DNA of 64,000 nucleotides from Pseudomonas helleri (GTDB taxonomy: Bacteria > Pseudomonadota > Gammaproteobacteria > Pseudomonadales > Pseudomonadaceae), in contig NZ_JYLD01000016.1 of assembly GCF_001043025.1 (NCBI RefSeq), positions 55,749 to 119,748 of the forward strand, written 5' to 3'. The number at the start of each line of letters is the position of its first letter. The first letter of the stretch is position 1. This document shows positions 1-8,649 of the stretch, one piece after another. A model generated the notes under the pieces. It was not told where the DNA came from. It did not search any database and worked only from the letters and a program-made list of their open reading frames with translations. The translations under genes and the position numbers were made by a program.

Positions 1-269
1 TCGGTCCAGTCGTTTTCTTCACATTCCTTGCGCCACGCCGCCACGTCAATTTTGGTGCAGGTGGCGAGGTATTCCGGGTGGGCCTGTTTGACGCTCAGGG
101 GCAGGTAGGCGTAGTCGTCCTTGCCCTCGTCGTGCACGGTATCGAAGAGGTTTTCGACGTTATAGGTCATCAGCGACACCCGCGCCGTGTCGGCGCTGTG
201 ATGGGGGGTGCAGGCGCTCAGGCACAGGACGCTCAGCGCAATGGCGATAGGGGCACGGAGGAATTTCAT
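1..269 (-). CDS. Endonuclease/exonuclease/phosphatase-family lipoprotein, partial
   Basis: This is the N-terminal 89 residues of a gene running off the left edge. Reading from ATG at 269, it starts with a lipoprotein signal (lipobox LSAC, Cys20), and about ten residues later comes LMTYNVENLFDT. That is the first strand of the endonuclease/exonuclease/phosphatase (DNase I-like) fold, whose Asn binds the metal. It should therefore be a lipid-anchored envelope phosphodiesterase, nuclease or phosphatase. It lies 50 bp downstream of deoD with no visible terminator, so it appears to be the last visible gene of the nucleoside operon. A role in nicking nucleic acid or releasing phosphate from nucleotides is inference. 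The rest of the catalytic domain lies outside the window, so substrate cannot be judged. Confidence 0.8.
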   Translation of the reverse strand, partial: MKFLRAPIAIALSVLCLSACTPHHSADTARVSLMTYNVENLFDTVHDEGKDDYAYLPLSVKQAHPEYLATCTKIDVAAWRKECEENDWT

Positions 270-319
270 GGTGGATCGATCCAGGCAAGTAGGGGAATTT
301 TGGTCTTAAGCGTCAGGGG

Positions 320-1030
320 TTACGGAGTGGTCAGCGCCTCCAGGCTCAATTGCATCATGGCGTGGAAGTCGTCCTGGCGTTGTTGGGCGCTGAGCCTGTC
401 GCCGGTGAGGATGTGGTCGCTGACGGTGAGTACGGTCAGGGCTTTTTTCCCCAGTTCGGCGGCAACGCCATACAGCCCGGCGGCTTCCATTTCAACGGCC
501 AGCAAGCCCATTTTTTGCATGCGTTCAAACAGCCCGGTCTCAGGTTCGTAGAACAGGTCGGCGGAAAAAATATTGCCGATGTGTACCGGCAATTTTTGCC
601 TGTCGGCCTGACGCACCACGCGCTCAAGCAGGCGGTAATCGCAGATGGCGGCAAAATCATGGCCGGCCAGACGTTTGCGGTTGACGTTGGAGTCGGTGCA
701 GGCGCCCATGGCGATGATCAGCTCGCTGAGCTGGACGTGGGGCTGCACCGAGCCGCAGCTGCCGACGCGGATGATCTGCTCCACGCCAAACTGGCTGAAC
801 AGTTCATGGGCATAGATGGACACCGAAGGGATGCCCATGCCGGAGCCCATCACCGAAATCCGCTGGCCGTTAAAGCGGCCGGTGTAAGCCAGCATGTTGC
901 GCACGCCGTTAACCTGCACCACGTCGCTCAGGTAGGTGTCAGCGAGCATCTTGGCGCGCAGCGGGTCGCCGGGCATCAGCACGGTGTCTGCAAAGGCGCC
1001 AGGTTCGGCGTTGATGTGCACAGTGGCCAT
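320..1030 (-). CDS. deoD: Purine nucleoside phosphorylase DeoD
   Basis: A 236-residue cytosolic enzyme that splits purine (deoxy)nucleosides with phosphate to base and (deoxy)ribose-1-phosphate. The N-terminus MATVHINAEPG and the MPGDPLRAK motif (residues 19-27) match the bacterial hexameric trimer-of-dimers type. SGMGIPS is at 63-69, RVGSCG at 88-93, EMEAAG at 180-185, and the catalytic Asp is in VSDH (about 205). The start at 1030 was chosen over an upstream in-frame ATG because MATVHINAE is the family N-terminus and GAGGCAA precedes it at good spacing. It starts 2 bases after the deoB stop. Its sugar phosphate product goes to DeoB, then DeoC. Confidence 0.96.
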   Translation of the reverse strand: MATVHINAEPGAFADTVLMPGDPLRAKMLADTYLSDVVQVNGVRNMLAYTGRFNGQRISVMGSGMGIPSVSIYAHELFSQFGVEQIIRVGSCGSVQPHVQLSELIIAMGACTDSNVNRKRLAGHDFAAICDYRLLERVVRQADRQKLPVHIGNIFSADLFYEPETGLFERMQKMGLLAVEMEAAGLYGVAAELGKKALTVLTVSDHILTGDRLSAQQRQDDFHAMMQLSLEALTTP

Positions 1031-1032
1031 GA

Positions 1033-2274
1033 TCAGTTGCCTCGCGCCGGTGTTTTGTGAAGAAAAGACCGCCCATGGGAGCATGGCGGTAGCCTGAAGA
1101 AATCAGCCAGGGTCTGGCCAAAATCGGCAAAACTGTCGCGTTCGCCGAGGCTGCCAGGCGTAATGCCTGCGCCCCAGGCCAACACGGGAATGTGTTCGCG
1201 GGTGTGATCGCTGCCGGCAAAGCTGGGGTCGCAGCCATGGTCGGCACCAAGCAGCAGCAGATCGTCAGGGCGCATCTGCGCGAGCAACTCGGGCAGGCGC
1301 CGGTCGAAGGCCTCCAGCGCTGCGGCATAGCCGGGAATGTCACGGCGATGGCCGTAGAGCATGTCGAAGTCGACAAAGTTGCTGAAAATCAACGTGTGGT
1401 CCGGGGCTTCGTCCAGCGCGCTGAGGGTGGCGTCGAACAGCGCATCGTTACCGTCGGCCTTGTACAAGCGGCTGATGCCACGGTGGGCAAAAATATCGCC
1501 GATCTTGCCCACGGCAAAAACCTGGCCACCGGCTTCGCACATGCGGTCAAGTACGGTCGGGGCGGGCGGCGGCACGGTGTAGTCATGGCGGTTGCCCGTG
1601 CGCACGTAGGTGCTCGGGCTATCACCTTTGAAGGGCCGGGCGATGACCCGGCCGATGGTGTACGCATCGCACAATTCACGGGCGATTTCGCACAGGGCCA
1701 GCAACCGCTCAAGACCAAAGTCGTCCTCGTGGGCGGCGATTTGCAACACGCTGTCGGCCGAGGTGTAGAGAATCGGTTTGCCGCTGCGCCGATGCTCGTC
1801 GCCCAATTGCTCAAGGATAGTGGTGCCGGAGGCGTGGCAGTTGCCGAGAATGCCCGGCAGATTGCCCCGTGCGATCAAAGCCTCCAGCAATTCGGGCGGG
1901 AAGCTGTTTTGCTGTTCGGAAAAGTAACCCCATTCAAACAGCACCGGCACACCGGCCATTTCCCAGTGCCCGGACGGTGTGTCTTTGCCGCTGGATAGCT
2001 CACGGGCGTAGCCGTAGGCGCCCTCGACCTGACTCTCGGCTGGCAGGCCGGGCGGGAATACCCCGGCGCTTAATGCAGCGGCATGCCCCAGCCCGAGGCG
2101 GGCCAGGTTGGGCAGGTGCAGCGGCCCTTGGCGTTGTGGGGTGTCGGCTTCGCCACGGGCGCAGGCCTGGGCGATATGCAGCAAGGTGTTGGCCCCGCTG
2201 TCACCAAAGGTGTCCGCATCGGCGCTAGCGCCAATCCCGAAAGAGTCGAGCACCAGCAGCAGTGCCCGGCTCAT
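1033..2274 (-). CDS. deoB: Phosphopentomutase DeoB
   Basis: A 413-residue enzyme of the alkaline phosphatase/phosphoglycerate mutase superfamily, interconverting (deoxy)ribose 1-phosphate and 5-phosphate. Metal-binding features are clear: the N-terminal LVLDSFGIGASADAD, the ANTLLHIA phosphoacceptor region, DFDMLYGHRRD around the middle-to-late part, and GADHGCDPSF with HTREHIPVL near the C-terminus. The start ATG overlaps the deoA stop by 4 bases (ATGA), which implies translational coupling. Its place between thymidine phosphorylase and purine nucleoside phosphorylase fits its role as the step feeding deoxyribose-5-phosphate to DeoC. Confidence 0.97.
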   Translation of the reverse strand: MSRALLLVLDSFGIGASADADTFGDSGANTLLHIAQACARGEADTPQRQGPLHLPNLARLGLGHAAALSAGVFPPGLPAESQVEGAYGYARELSSGKDTPSGHWEMAGVPVLFEWGYFSEQQNSFPPELLEALIARGNLPGILGNCHASGTTILEQLGDEHRRSGKPILYTSADSVLQIAAHEDDFGLERLLALCEIARELCDAYTIGRVIARPFKGDSPSTYVRTGNRHDYTVPPPAPTVLDRMCEAGGQVFAVGKIGDIFAHRGISRLYKADGNDALFDATLSALDEAPDHTLIFSNFVDFDMLYGHRRDIPGYAAALEAFDRRLPELLAQMRPDDLLLLGADHGCDPSFAGSDHTREHIPVLAWGAGITPGSLGERDSFADFGQTLADFFRLPPCSHGRSFLHKTPARGN

Positions 2275-3593
2275 GAAGCCTCCATCAACAGCTGCACGAT
2301 CAACGGCGAGGCGCTGTCTGTGTGCTCGGTGATGGTATAGGCCGCAAGCACGGCCTTGGTGGCTTGCTCGGCCTTGAACGGGTTGCTGGCATGCACCATG
2401 GCCAACGGTTGACCCGCCTCAACGTGTTCGCCGGGGAGCTTCAACTGGCTGAGGCCGACGCTCGGGTCGATGCGGTCTTGCGGGTGCAGGCGGCCGCCGC
2501 CCAGAGACACCACGCAAATGCCGATGGCCCGGGTATCAATGCTGTTGACCACACCCGACACCGGGGCGCAGACCGGGATCACTACCTCGGCTGAAGCCAG
2601 GTAGGCCTGCGGGTGATCGACCAGATCGGCCGGGCCACCGAGTGCTTCGACCATACGTGAGAAGCGGCGCAGGGCTTCACCGCTGCGCCAGGCGTCGAGC
2701 AAGTGCTCACGGGCCTGTTCGGCACTGCTGGCCAGGCCTGCACAGAGCAGCACTTGGGTGGCCAGCGCCAGGGTTACTTCCCACAAGCGTTCGCTGCGCA
2801 CTTCACCGCGCAACAGGGCAATCGCTTCTTCGACCTCCAGCGCGTTGCCCGCCGAGCGCGCCAGCGGCTGGTTCATGTCGGTGATCAGGGCGCGGGTCTT
2901 GACCCCGGCCCCGTTGGCCCCGGACACCAGCGAGTCGGCCAGGGCCACGGCGTTGTCGGCGGTGGACATAAACGCGCCGTTGCCCACTTTGACGTCGATC
3001 AGCAACACATCGAGCCCCGCCGCGAGCTTTTTGCTGAGGATCGAGGCGGTGATCAGGTCGATGGATTCGACGGTCGCGGTCACGTCGCGAATCGAGTACA
3101 GGCGCTTGTCGGCCGGGGCCAGATCACCAGTCTGGCCAATGATCGCGCAACCCACGTCAGCGACGATGGCTTGCAAACGCTCAGGCGAGGGCAGGCTGTT
3201 GTAGCCGGGGATGCTGTCGAGTTTGTCGAGGGTGCCACCGGTGTGGCCCAGCCCGCGCCCGGAGATCATCGGCACGTAACAGCCGCAGGCGGCCAGCAAA
3301 GGTGCCAGCGGCAGGCTGACCATGTCACCGACCCCGCCGGTGGAGTGTTTGTCGACCACTGGGCCCGGCAGGTTCCAGCTCATGACTTGCCCTGAGTCGC
3401 GCATGGCCAGCGCCAGGGCGACGCGTTCCTGCACCGTCATGCCCTTGAGCATCACGGCCATGGCGAAGGCGGCGATCTGGCCTTCGCCGATGCTGTTGTC
3501 GGTGATACCACGAACAAAGCGCTGGATATCGCTGTCGCTGAGGGTCAGGCCTGCGCTTTTGCGGCGAATGACTTCTTGTGGCAACCAGTTCAT
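2271..3593 (-). CDS. deoA: Thymidine phosphorylase DeoA
   Basis: A 440-residue enzyme that splits thymidine and deoxyuridine with phosphate. The N-terminal helical domain starts LPQEVIRRKSAG. The phosphate and nucleoside site KHSTGGVGD lies near residue 82, followed by SGRGLGHTGGTLDKLDSIPG. The C-terminal pyrimidine nucleoside phosphorylase domain ends near IVQLLMEAS. The start codon shares a base with the deoC stop (TGATG), so the two genes are probably translationally coupled. Together with cdd and nupC this gives a pyrimidine deoxynucleoside route: import, deamination to deoxyuridine, then phosphorolysis. Confidence 0.97.
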   Translation of the reverse strand: MNWLPQEVIRRKSAGLTLSDSDIQRFVRGITDNSIGEGQIAAFAMAVMLKGMTVQERVALALAMRDSGQVMSWNLPGPVVDKHSTGGVGDMVSLPLAPLLAACGCYVPMISGRGLGHTGGTLDKLDSIPGYNSLPSPERLQAIVADVGCAIIGQTGDLAPADKRLYSIRDVTATVESIDLITASILSKKLAAGLDVLLIDVKVGNGAFMSTADNAVALADSLVSGANGAGVKTRALITDMNQPLARSAGNALEVEEAIALLRGEVRSERLWEVTLALATQVLLCAGLASSAEQAREHLLDAWRSGEALRRFSRMVEALGGPADLVDHPQAYLASAEVVIPVCAPVSGVVNSIDTRAIGICVVSLGGGRLHPQDRIDPSVGLSQLKLPGEHVEAGQPLAMVHASNPFKAEQATKAVLAAYTITEHTDSASPLIVQLLMEAS

Positions 3594-4366
3594 CAGTACG
3601 CTCCTTGCGCTGGGGTGTCGGCACTCAGGCCGATGAGTTCAAGCGTGTTGTCGAGCAGGCTGGAGGCGCCAAAGCGCAAGTGGCGCGGCATGACCCAGGC
3701 TTTGCCAAGCGTGTGTTCGGCCAACCACAGGTACACCGCTGCGTCGCCCAGCATGCGCATGCCGCCTGCGGGCTTGAAGCCGACGTTCGGGTTGGTTTTG
3801 GCGATCACATGCAGCATCAATTCAGCCGCTTCAGGGGTGGCGTTGACCTTCACTTTGCCGGTGCTGGTCTTGATAAAGTCGGCACCGGCTTCGATGGCGT
3901 CGATGCTCGCCCGGCGGATCAGCAAGGCGTTGAGTTCGCCGGTTTCGAGGATCACTTTGAGCACCGCGCGGCCTTCGCACAGCGCTTTGCAGGCGGCGAC
4001 CAGCTCGCGCCCGCGTTGTTCGTCGCCGCCAATCAGGGCGCGGTACGGGTAAACCACATCGATTTCGTTGGCCCCGTCTGCCAGTGCCTGGCGAATTTGC
4101 TCAAGCACCTCGGCCAGCGGCGCATCGCCTTCGGGGAAGTTGCACACAGTGGCCACCTGGATTGAGTCGCCACCCAGGGTATTCAGGGTGCTGCGCGCCA
4201 AACGGACAAACTGCGGGTAGACACACACTGCGGCGACAGGCCCGACCGGGGTCAGGGCCTTGCGGCACAGCGCCTGAATGCTGGCATCGGTGTCGTCGGC
4301 GTTGAGTGAGGTAAGGTCCAGCAGGGCGATGACTCGACGTGCCAGTTGGAGTTCGGTGTCATTCAT
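3593..4366 (-). CDS. deoC: Deoxyribose-phosphate aldolase DeoC
   Basis: A 257-residue class I aldolase that splits deoxyribose-5-phosphate to acetaldehyde and glyceraldehyde-3-phosphate. The Schiff-base lysine is in DFIKTSTGKVKVNATPE, and a second conserved block is VKVILETGEL. The start at 4366 (MNDTELQLARRV) fits the usual length of about 259 residues. A longer reading frame back to 4438 has an uncharacteristic N-terminus and would overlap nupC. The 68-bp gap to nupC shows no terminator. This is the step that carries nucleoside sugar into central metabolism. Confidence 0.96.
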   Translation of the reverse strand: MNDTELQLARRVIALLDLTSLNADDTDASIQALCRKALTPVGPVAAVCVYPQFVRLARSTLNTLGGDSIQVATVCNFPEGDAPLAEVLEQIRQALADGANEIDVVYPYRALIGGDEQRGRELVAACKALCEGRAVLKVILETGELNALLIRRASIDAIEAGADFIKTSTGKVKVNATPEAAELMLHVIAKTNPNVGFKPAGGMRMLGDAAVYLWLAEHTLGKAWVMPRHLRFGASSLLDNTLELIGLSADTPAQGAY

Positions 4367-4434
4367 GTCGGTTCTTCGATCTTTCAAGGGCGCCCGGTCA
4401 GTGGCGGGCGCCTGTTGGGGTAATAAGGGGCGTT

Positions 4435-5694
4435 TCACAGTGAAATAAACACGCCGGCCAGTGCTGCACTCATAAGGTTAGACAATGTCCCGGCGGTGAC
4501 GGCGCGCAGGCCCATGCGGGCGAGATCCTTGCGACGGGAGGGGGCCATGACCCCCAGGCCGCCGAGGATGATGCCGATCGATGAGAGGTTGGCAAAACCG
4601 CACAGGGCAAAGGTCACGATAACTTGCGTGTGGGCCGACAACACGCTGACGCCTTTGCTTGCCGCTTGCACCGGATCGATGTAAGCCGCGAAGTCGACGT
4701 AAGCAACAAACTCGTTGAGCACCAGTTTTTCACCGATAAACCCGCCCGCAATCGTGGCTTCGCTCCATGGCACGCCAATCAGAAAGGCCAGCGGCGCAAA
4801 CAGGTGACCGAGGATCAGTTGCATGCTCAGGTGCGGTAGGCCGAACCAGGCGCCGCACCAGCCGAGAATGCCGTTGAGCATGGCGATCAGGGCGATAAAG
4901 GCCAGCAGCATGGCGCCGACGTTGAGTGCCAGGTGCAGGCCGTTGCTGACGCCCAGTGCCGCAGCGTCGATGACGTTGGCCGGTTTGTCCTCGGGGTAGA
5001 CCTCAACGCAGCTCGGGTCGTCATGGGGCAGGTGGGTTTCAGGCTCCATCAGCTTGGCCATCAGCAGCCCGCCGGGGGCGGCCATAAAGCTGGCAGCGAT
5101 CAGGTATTTAAGCTCGATGCCGAGGCTGGCGTAGCCGATCAATACAGAGCCGGCCACCGAGGCCAGACCGCCCGCCATCACCGCGAACAGTTCGCTGCGG
5201 GTCATGCTGGCCAGAAACGGGCGCACCACCATCGGCGCTTCGGACTGCCCGACAAAGATGTTGGCGGTGGCCGACATCGACTCGGTGCGGCTGGTGCCCA
5301 AGATGCGGTGCAACGCGCCACCGATCACCCGGATGATTACGTTCATCACGCCCAGGTAGTAAAGAATGGCAATGAAGCTGCTGAAAAACACAATCAGCGG
5401 CAACACCTTGATCGCAAAGACAAACCCTTGATGGCCGAACACCTCGAACATCTTCTCGCTGGCCAGTGGCCCGAAGAGAAAGCTGATCCCTTCGTTGGCA
5501 TAGTCCTGCAGCGACGAAACGGTGTTGGAAATGGCCGCCAAGGTGGTCTGCCCCCATGGCACGTACAGCGCGAATGCACCGACACCTGCTTGCAGTAAAA
5601 AGGCTCCGCCCACTGTTTGTAACTTGATCGCCCGGCGGTTGCTGGAGAGCAAGACCGCCAGAAGGATCAATACACCTACACCAATGAAGCTCAT
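4435..5694 (-). CDS. nupC: Concentrative nucleoside transporter NupC
   Basis: A 419-residue inner-membrane proton- or sodium-coupled nucleoside permease of the CNT family. About ten hydrophobic segments are visible. Conserved CNT motifs include the gate-like LPLIVFFSSFIAILYYLG, the binding loop GQSEAPMVVRPFL and, further on, GEKLVLNEFVAYVDF. It sits between cdd and deoC in the operon and would import nucleosides produced in the periplasm by the 5'-nucleotidase encoded two genes upstream. The symbol is by family; specificity for purines or pyrimidines cannot be told from sequence. Confidence 0.93.
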   Translation of the reverse strand: MSFIGVGVLILLAVLLSSNRRAIKLQTVGGAFLLQAGVGAFALYVPWGQTTLAAISNTVSSLQDYANEGISFLFGPLASEKMFEVFGHQGFVFAIKVLPLIVFFSSFIAILYYLGVMNVIIRVIGGALHRILGTSRTESMSATANIFVGQSEAPMVVRPFLASMTRSELFAVMAGGLASVAGSVLIGYASLGIELKYLIAASFMAAPGGLLMAKLMEPETHLPHDDPSCVEVYPEDKPANVIDAAALGVSNGLHLALNVGAMLLAFIALIAMLNGILGWCGAWFGLPHLSMQLILGHLFAPLAFLIGVPWSEATIAGGFIGEKLVLNEFVAYVDFAAYIDPVQAASKGVSVLSAHTQVIVTFALCGFANLSSIGIILGGLGVMAPSRRKDLARMGLRAVTAGTLSNLMSAALAGVFISL

Positions 5695-5771
5695 GACTGC
5701 ATTCCCATGTGTAAAGCATCAAAATCGCCTGCACCTCTGTCGGGTGCTGCGGCGGGCAGGGCAGTGGGTCG

Positions 5772-6188
5772 TTAAAAACGGAAAGCGCCGGGTAACAGTT
5801 GCTCGATGGTCCAGTCGCGGCTGGCCGATTCTTGATGCCCGACGCAAAACACCGGGCAGTGAGCAAGCATGAGTTCGTGCATGACCTGACGGCAGGCGCC
5901 GCAGGGGGAAATCAGCGCCACTTTGGGGGCATACACCAGCATTGCTTTGAAGCTGCCGGGGGCATGCCCCTGGGCGATCGCGCTGAACAGTGCACTGCGT
6001 TCAGCGCAGTTGGTCAGCCCGTACGAGACGTTTTCGACGTTGCAGCCGCGGATGATCTGATCATCCGCGGTCAGCAACGCGGCCCCGACAGGGAAGTCCG
6101 AGTGCGGGCACCAGGCGGCTTTCGAGGCCGCAATGGCCTCGGGCAGCAGGCGCTCGTAAAGTGCTTGCGCTTGGGCCGTGCGGCTCAT
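5772..6188 (-). CDS. cdd: Cytidine deaminase Cdd (short form)
   Basis: A 138-residue zinc hydrolase converting (deoxy)cytidine to (deoxy)uridine. The zinc and catalytic residues are CAE at 61-63 (Cys61, Glu63) and PCGAC at 95-99 (Cys96, Cys99). The substrate-binding CNVENVSYG is at 49-57. The length is that of the small homotetrameric type (Bacillus or human) rather than the about 294-residue E. coli type. Its ATG overlaps the stop of the nucleotidase gene by 4 bases, which ties periplasmic nucleotide breakdown to cytosolic salvage. Confidence 0.95.
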   Translation of the reverse strand: MSRTAQAQALYERLLPEAIAASKAAWCPHSDFPVGAALLTADDQIIRGCNVENVSYGLTNCAERSALFSAIAQGHAPGSFKAMLVYAPKVALISPCGACRQVMHELMLAHCPVFCVGHQESASRDWTIEQLLPGAFRF

Positions 6189-7909
6189 CGCTGGGCACTC
6201 TTGGCCAATGCATCGTCGACCTTGTGAATGCGCTGCGCGGGAGTGTGTTCGCCCACCGGGTTACCGGCGCGGTCGTTGACTTGCAGGTAGTCGATCAACG
6301 CATTGAGGTCATTGAGACCGGTGTCCAGACGTTCGCTGGCGTCCTTGAATACAGTGAAGTTATCGCCGCCGCCGGCCATAAACGAGTTGACCGTGACTTG
6401 GTACGGGTAGTCGGCAATCACCGGCACACCGTCAATTTTCATGCTGTTGGCCAGTACCCGGTCACCTTGAGGTTTGCTGGCATCCCAGCTGTAGGTCAGC
6501 GAAGACGACGGTTGCAACGGGTAAAAGCCGAAACCGTTGTTTTGCCACTGTTGTTCCAGCAGTTGTTTCAGCTGTGCGCCGGTCAGGGTGAGGATGTTCA
6601 GGGTGTTGTTGAAGGGCTGGACCGAGGCCACCTGGCTGTAGCTGAGTTGGTCCTGGCCCGGGTCGAGAATCAGGTCGGTACGGATTCCGCCGAGGTTGAT
6701 GAACGCCACTTGCGCACCCAGCGAGCGGGTGGCATGCAATTGCGCATCGGACACCAGGTCGCCCATGGCGGACTCGCCTGCGGCATTGAGGGTGCGTTTG
6801 ACTTCTGTCGCGGCCATGCGCGCGATGGGCTTGTTCAGTTGCTCATGGCTGCGGGCTTCGACTTCGGCCTGTTGCGCGGCGATTTCTGGCATCGGCTGGT
6901 AGCGCTTGGGATCGACCACAATGTTTTCGGCCTTGGCATCCAGCAACTGGTGCTTGCCGGTGTCGATCTTCAGGTTCAGGTGCGTGACCAGACGCCCGTA
7001 CGAGCTGGCCTGGGTGATGAGTTTGTCGCCCAGGCGGCACATGTAGCCCTGGTGTGTGTGCGCAGTGATCACCACTTTGATTTCCGGGGCCAGACGGTTG
7101 GTCACGTCGAGGATGTCGCCCTTGAGCTGGCTGCAATCGGTTTTGTCGAAGGATTCGGCGGTTTCGCCGCCTTGGTGAATCACCATGATCACCGCATCCA
7201 CGCCTTGCTTGTGCAGTTCTGGCAGCAGCGCGTTGGCCGCTTCGGCTTCATCGATGGTGTACAGGCCGTTCATGCTTTGGGTGCTGACATAGGTCGACAC
7301 ATTGCGCAGCACGGCGCCGACGAACGCGATTTTCGCGCCGTTGGCTTCTTCAATCTGGTAAGCCGGAAAGAGCGTCTTGCCGGTTTGTGCGTCCATCAGG
7401 TTGGCTGCCACATAGGGGAAGCGCGTGCCTTTGTAATCCTTGCTGTACAGGCAGGCCTTTTCCGGGCGCGGTGAGTCGCAGCCGCCGTTGATCTGGCGTT
7501 GCAACTCGATCGTGCCCTGATCCAGTTCATGGTTGCCGATCACGCTGAACTTCAGCCCCAGGGTGCCGAGAGCCGTCAACGTCGGCTCGTCGGCCCACAT
7601 GGCAGACATCGGCGGGCTGGCCCCAATCATGTCCCCGGCGCCGACCAACAGCGTTTGCGGGTCTTTTTTGCGCAATTCGCTGACCACACCGCTGAGGGCG
7701 TTGATACCGCCCGCCTGCATCGTCACCTTGCCACCCGGCGCCGAGGCATCGGCGTAGGTGAACGGGTTGGGTGCGAGGTTGCCGTGGAAGTCGTTGATGG
7801 CAGCAATGTTGACCTCGACCGTTTTGCCGGGCGGGTTACAGGCGGCTATTGCCAGGGCCAGCGGCAGAATCAGGCTGGCCTGGCACAGGCGCGAGAATAC
7901 ATTCGACAT
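6185..7909 (-). CDS. 5'-nucleotidase/metallophosphatase lipoprotein (UshA-like)
   Basis: A 574-residue exported protein with a lipobox (LAIAAC, Cys24), so probably lipid-anchored in the envelope rather than soluble like E. coli UshA. The calcineurin-like metallophosphatase domain shows AINDFHGNL (about 37-45), GAGDMIGASPP, GNHELDQG and ITAHTHQG, all metal ligands of the 5'-nucleotidase family. The C-terminal substrate-binding domain shows NLGGIRTDL and VNSFMAGGGDNFTVF. It should strip phosphate from nucleotides so that nucleosides can pass through NupC. It sits between exbB and cdd. UDP-sugar hydrolase or 2',3'-cyclic phosphodiesterase activity cannot be excluded. Confidence 0.92.
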   Translation of the reverse strand: MSNVFSRLCQASLILPLALAIAACNPPGKTVEVNIAAINDFHGNLAPNPFTYADASAPGGKVTMQAGGINALSGVVSELRKKDPQTLLVGAGDMIGASPPMSAMWADEPTLTALGTLGLKFSVIGNHELDQGTIELQRQINGGCDSPRPEKACLYSKDYKGTRFPYVAANLMDAQTGKTLFPAYQIEEANGAKIAFVGAVLRNVSTYVSTQSMNGLYTIDEAEAANALLPELHKQGVDAVIMVIHQGGETAESFDKTDCSQLKGDILDVTNRLAPEIKVVITAHTHQGYMCRLGDKLITQASSYGRLVTHLNLKIDTGKHQLLDAKAENIVVDPKRYQPMPEIAAQQAEVEARSHEQLNKPIARMAATEVKRTLNAAGESAMGDLVSDAQLHATRSLGAQVAFINLGGIRTDLILDPGQDQLSYSQVASVQPFNNTLNILTLTGAQLKQLLEQQWQNNGFGFYPLQPSSSLTYSWDASKPQGDRVLANSMKIDGVPVIADYPYQVTVNSFMAGGGDNFTVFKDASERLDTGLNDLNALIDYLQVNDRAGNPVGEHTPAQRIHKVDDALAKSAQR

Positions 7910-7928
7910 GGGGGCTCCTTGGCTTGGC

Positions 7929-8576
7929 TCAGGCGGTACGTGGCTGGCCGGCCAGCGAGGCGGCAGGTGTAGGGGAGGCGACGTATTGAGTGCCCAGGCC
8001 TGCGCGCAGCAGAAGCATTTTCAGGTTGTCGTTGATCAGTTCCAGGCGATCTTGCAGGTGGCTGTTGAAGACCATGCCCACCAGTGCAATGGCGATACCT
8101 AGCGCGGTGGCGTACAGCGCAGTACCGATACCGCGGGACACTTCACCCGGGTCGGAAACACCGGCTTCGGCCAGGGCTTTGAAAGTGTCGATAATGCCCA
8201 TGATGGTGCCGAGCAAGCCCAGCAGCGGTGCGCCGGCGACGACGGCTTCGAGGATCCACAGGCTGTGGGACAGCTTGCCGCGCATGGAGATATAAATGGC
8301 CTGGCCGAGGTCTTCGAGTTCCTGGTGCGAGTGCAGTTGGCGACGGCCGTCGTAAATCTGCGAGAGCAATTGCAGTGGCAGGCTGTCACGTTGGGTCAAG
8401 GCTGCTGGCAGGTCATCGACACTGCGCACTTTACCGCTGATGGCCGGGACCAGTTGGCGGGCCTTGCGCAGGGAGTAGCTGAAAAAGATGCAACGTTCAA
8501 CGACGACAAAGGCGGCCAGCGCAGCAGCGCCGTACATGACGTAGAAAGTGAGATCGTGCAGCAGATTCATGTTCAT
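7929..8576 (-). CDS. exbB: ExbB/TolQ/MotA-family proton channel subunit
   Basis: A 215-residue inner-membrane protein of the MotA/TolQ/ExbB family, which uses proton flow to energise TonB. There is an N-terminal transmembrane segment (about 8-28), a cytoplasmic loop, and two further segments. The second bears the family pattern WILEAVVAGAPLLGLLGTIMGIIDTF, quoted here only by its end points near residues 105-130, and the third lies near 150-175. It is separated from exbD and tonB by the receptor gene, an unusual gene order (exbD-tonB-receptor-exbB). The neighbourhood argues for a private TonB system serving the adjacent receptor. Confidence 0.9.
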   Translation of the reverse strand: MNMNLLHDLTFYVMYGAAALAAFVVVERCIFFSYSLRKARQLVPAISGKVRSVDDLPAALTQRDSLPLQLLSQIYDGRRQLHSHQELEDLGQAIYISMRGKLSHSLWILEAVVAGAPLLGLLGTIMGIIDTFKALAEAGVSDPGEVSRGIGTALYATALGIAIALVGMVFNSHLQDRLELINDNLKMLLLRAGLGTQYVASPTPAASLAGQPRTA

Positions 8577-8604
8577 CAGGTTCTTCCTATGGGTGGGTAC
8601 AGCT

Positions 8605-8629
8605 CAGGCCCGCTGTTTAGCCGGGCCTG
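8605..8629 (-). other. Perfect hairpin between receptor and exbB genes
   Basis: An 8-bp perfect inverted repeat (CAGGCCCG, 9-base loop, CGGGCCTG) in the 73-bp gap between the receptor and exbB genes. On the transcribed minus strand it has no following U tract, so it is not a typical terminator. It could be an mRNA stability or processing element that sets different levels of receptor and ExbB. Confidence 0.45.
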
Positions 8630-8649
8630 GTTACAGGTCAAATCAAGGG

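Noticed and set aside
6161..7474. 437-codon plus-strand open frame
   Set aside because: It lies fully opposite the well-supported 5'-nucleotidase gene and its translation (Val, Gly, His, Gln rich) has no family motif; it is an antisense shadow of GC-rich coding DNA.
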